A stretch of DNA of 64,000 bases from Clostridium amylolyticum (GTDB taxonomy: Bacteria; Bacillota; Clostridia; Clostridiales; Clostridiaceae): contig NZ_FQZO01000001.1 in the NCBI RefSeq assembly GCF_900142075.1, positions 496,001 through 560,000 of the forward strand. The letters run 5' to 3'. Under the pieces are notes generated by a model that was given only the letters and a program-made list of their open reading frames with translations, did not search any database and was not told the origin of the DNA. The position numbers and the translations under genes were made by a program. This document shows positions 63,334 through 64,000 of this stretch, in pieces. Within the stretch, counting starts at the first letter, position 1. Each line of letters begins with the position of its first letter.

Positions 63334-64000
63334 ATGTTTAGAGGAATGTTTTCCGGTATAAGCGGAATGAAAGCTAACCAAACAAAACTTGATGTTATAG
63401 GCAATAATATATCCAATGTAGGTACTACAGCTTTTAAATCATCTAGAGCAAGATTTCAAGATATGCTAAGCCAAAGTTATAGTGATGCTATGGCTCCAGC
63501 ACAAAACATAGGTGGTATTAACCCAAGTCAAGTAGGGCTTGGAGTACAGCTTGCAGCTATTGATACTGTAATGAAACAAGGTATGATGCAGCCCACAGGA
63601 AGGAATTTAGACTTTGCCCTGGATGGAGATGGTTTCTTTATGGTAGCCAAAGGACCAAAGGTTTTTGGTGATGGAACTATTCAAGTAAATCATAGACCAG
63701 GTACACATAATGTAATACCTCAAAGCTTACAGACTTCAGGGATGGAATTAAATTATTCAAGAGATGGTTCCTTTACATTAGATGAAGAAGGAAATTTATT
63801 AACTGGAGATGGATATAGAATATTAGGATATTCCTTATCCAATGATGTTACCTCAGTACCTGCCACCGCCAAGTCACCTAATGTGGTTTCCACAGGAGGA
63901 TTTAATTTTAGATTTGGAGCAGGGGCAGCTTTAAATGGTTACAGGGTAGTCGTGGGTGCAGTAGGACCACAAACTCCAGCTTCTGCAGATGTGGATAAGG
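63334..64000 (+). CDS. flgE: flagellar hook protein FlgE (3' end outside window)
   Basis: The visible 222 residues start MFRGMFSGISGMKANQTKLDVIGNN in two halves with the rod/hook motif N-x-I-S-N-V-x-T-x-A-F, and continue with QGMMQPTGRNLDFALDGDGFF. That segment is shared by FlgE, FlgF and FlgG; position after flgD and the length of the variable region indicate FlgE. The ATG follows GGGAGGTC by 6 bases. The gene continues past the window. Confidence 0.9.
   Translation, partial: MFRGMFSGISGMKANQTKLDVIGNNISNVGTTAFKSSRARFQDMLSQSYSDAMAPAQNIGGINPSQVGLGVQLAAIDTVMKQGMMQPTGRNLDFALDGDGFFMVAKGPKVFGDGTIQVNHRPGTHNVIPQSLQTSGMELNYSRDGSFTLDEEGNLLTGDGYRILGYSLSNDVTSVPATAKSPNVVSTGGFNFRFGAGAALNGYRVVVGAVGPQTPASADVDK

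Overview
The window is low-GC, gene-dense DNA from an anaerobic, endospore-forming, motile member of the Firmicutes, most likely genus Clostridium or a close relative. The basis is AT-rich intergenic DNA, AGGAGG-type ribosome binding sites with frequent TTG/GTG starts, an alpha/beta small acid-soluble spore protein, a pyruvate:ferredoxin oxidoreductase beside a flavodoxin, a CheC/CheD/FliY chemotaxis set, FliW/CsrA, and a flagellin carrying a metalloprotease domain as described in Clostridium. I cannot name the species.

Region 1 (1-7.5 kb) is an accessory surface-structure island. It holds the end of a membrane protein, a BTAD (SARP-like) regulator, then a five-gene operon: a VWA adhesin-like secreted protein, a SipW-type signal peptidase, two TasA/CalY-like fibre proteins and an LPXTG-anchored protein. 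Three tandem 11-bp repeats lie just in front of the operon and look like the operator of the regulator. A lone phage-type replication-organiser protein follows.

Region 2 (7.5-29 kb) is mostly housekeeping: an MFS transporter, a 2H phosphoesterase, a membrane glycosyltransferase, mnmH, topoisomerase parE/parC, a DJ-1 protein, an M16 peptidase, recJ, an SASP gene, murG, flavodoxin plus PFOR, a His/Cys-rich DUF1292 protein, a HAD hydrolase and a class IV aminotransferase.

Region 3 (29.2-39.5 kb) is one dense chemotaxis and switch operon: fapA, cheW, cheD, cheB, cheR, cheA, cheC, cheY, cheW, fliM, fliY.

Region 4 (39.6-53.9 kb) is the late flagellar block. It begins at a consensus sigma-28 promoter before flgM and continues through flgN, flgK, flgL, fliW, csrA, flaG, an unknown gene, fliS, a fliT-like gene and fliD. 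Three flagellin genes follow, together with a flagellin lysine methylase gene (fliB) and an HDOD gene. The second flagellin gene encodes a flagellinolysin (HEMTH zinc-protease domain) but is cut by a single in-frame TAA exactly where flagellins normally have Gln. Both of the first two flagellin leaders carry a hairpin with GGA in its loop followed by a GGA-containing Shine-Dalgarno sequence, the arrangement bound by CsrA; fliW and csrA are 4-5 kb upstream.

Region 5 (54.5-64 kb) is the early basal-body, export and hook operon: flgB, flgC, fliE, fliF, fliG, fliH, fliI, fliJ, fliK, flgD, a small flagellar operon gene and flgE, which runs off the window. I saw no insertion sequence, CRISPR array, rRNA or tRNA.
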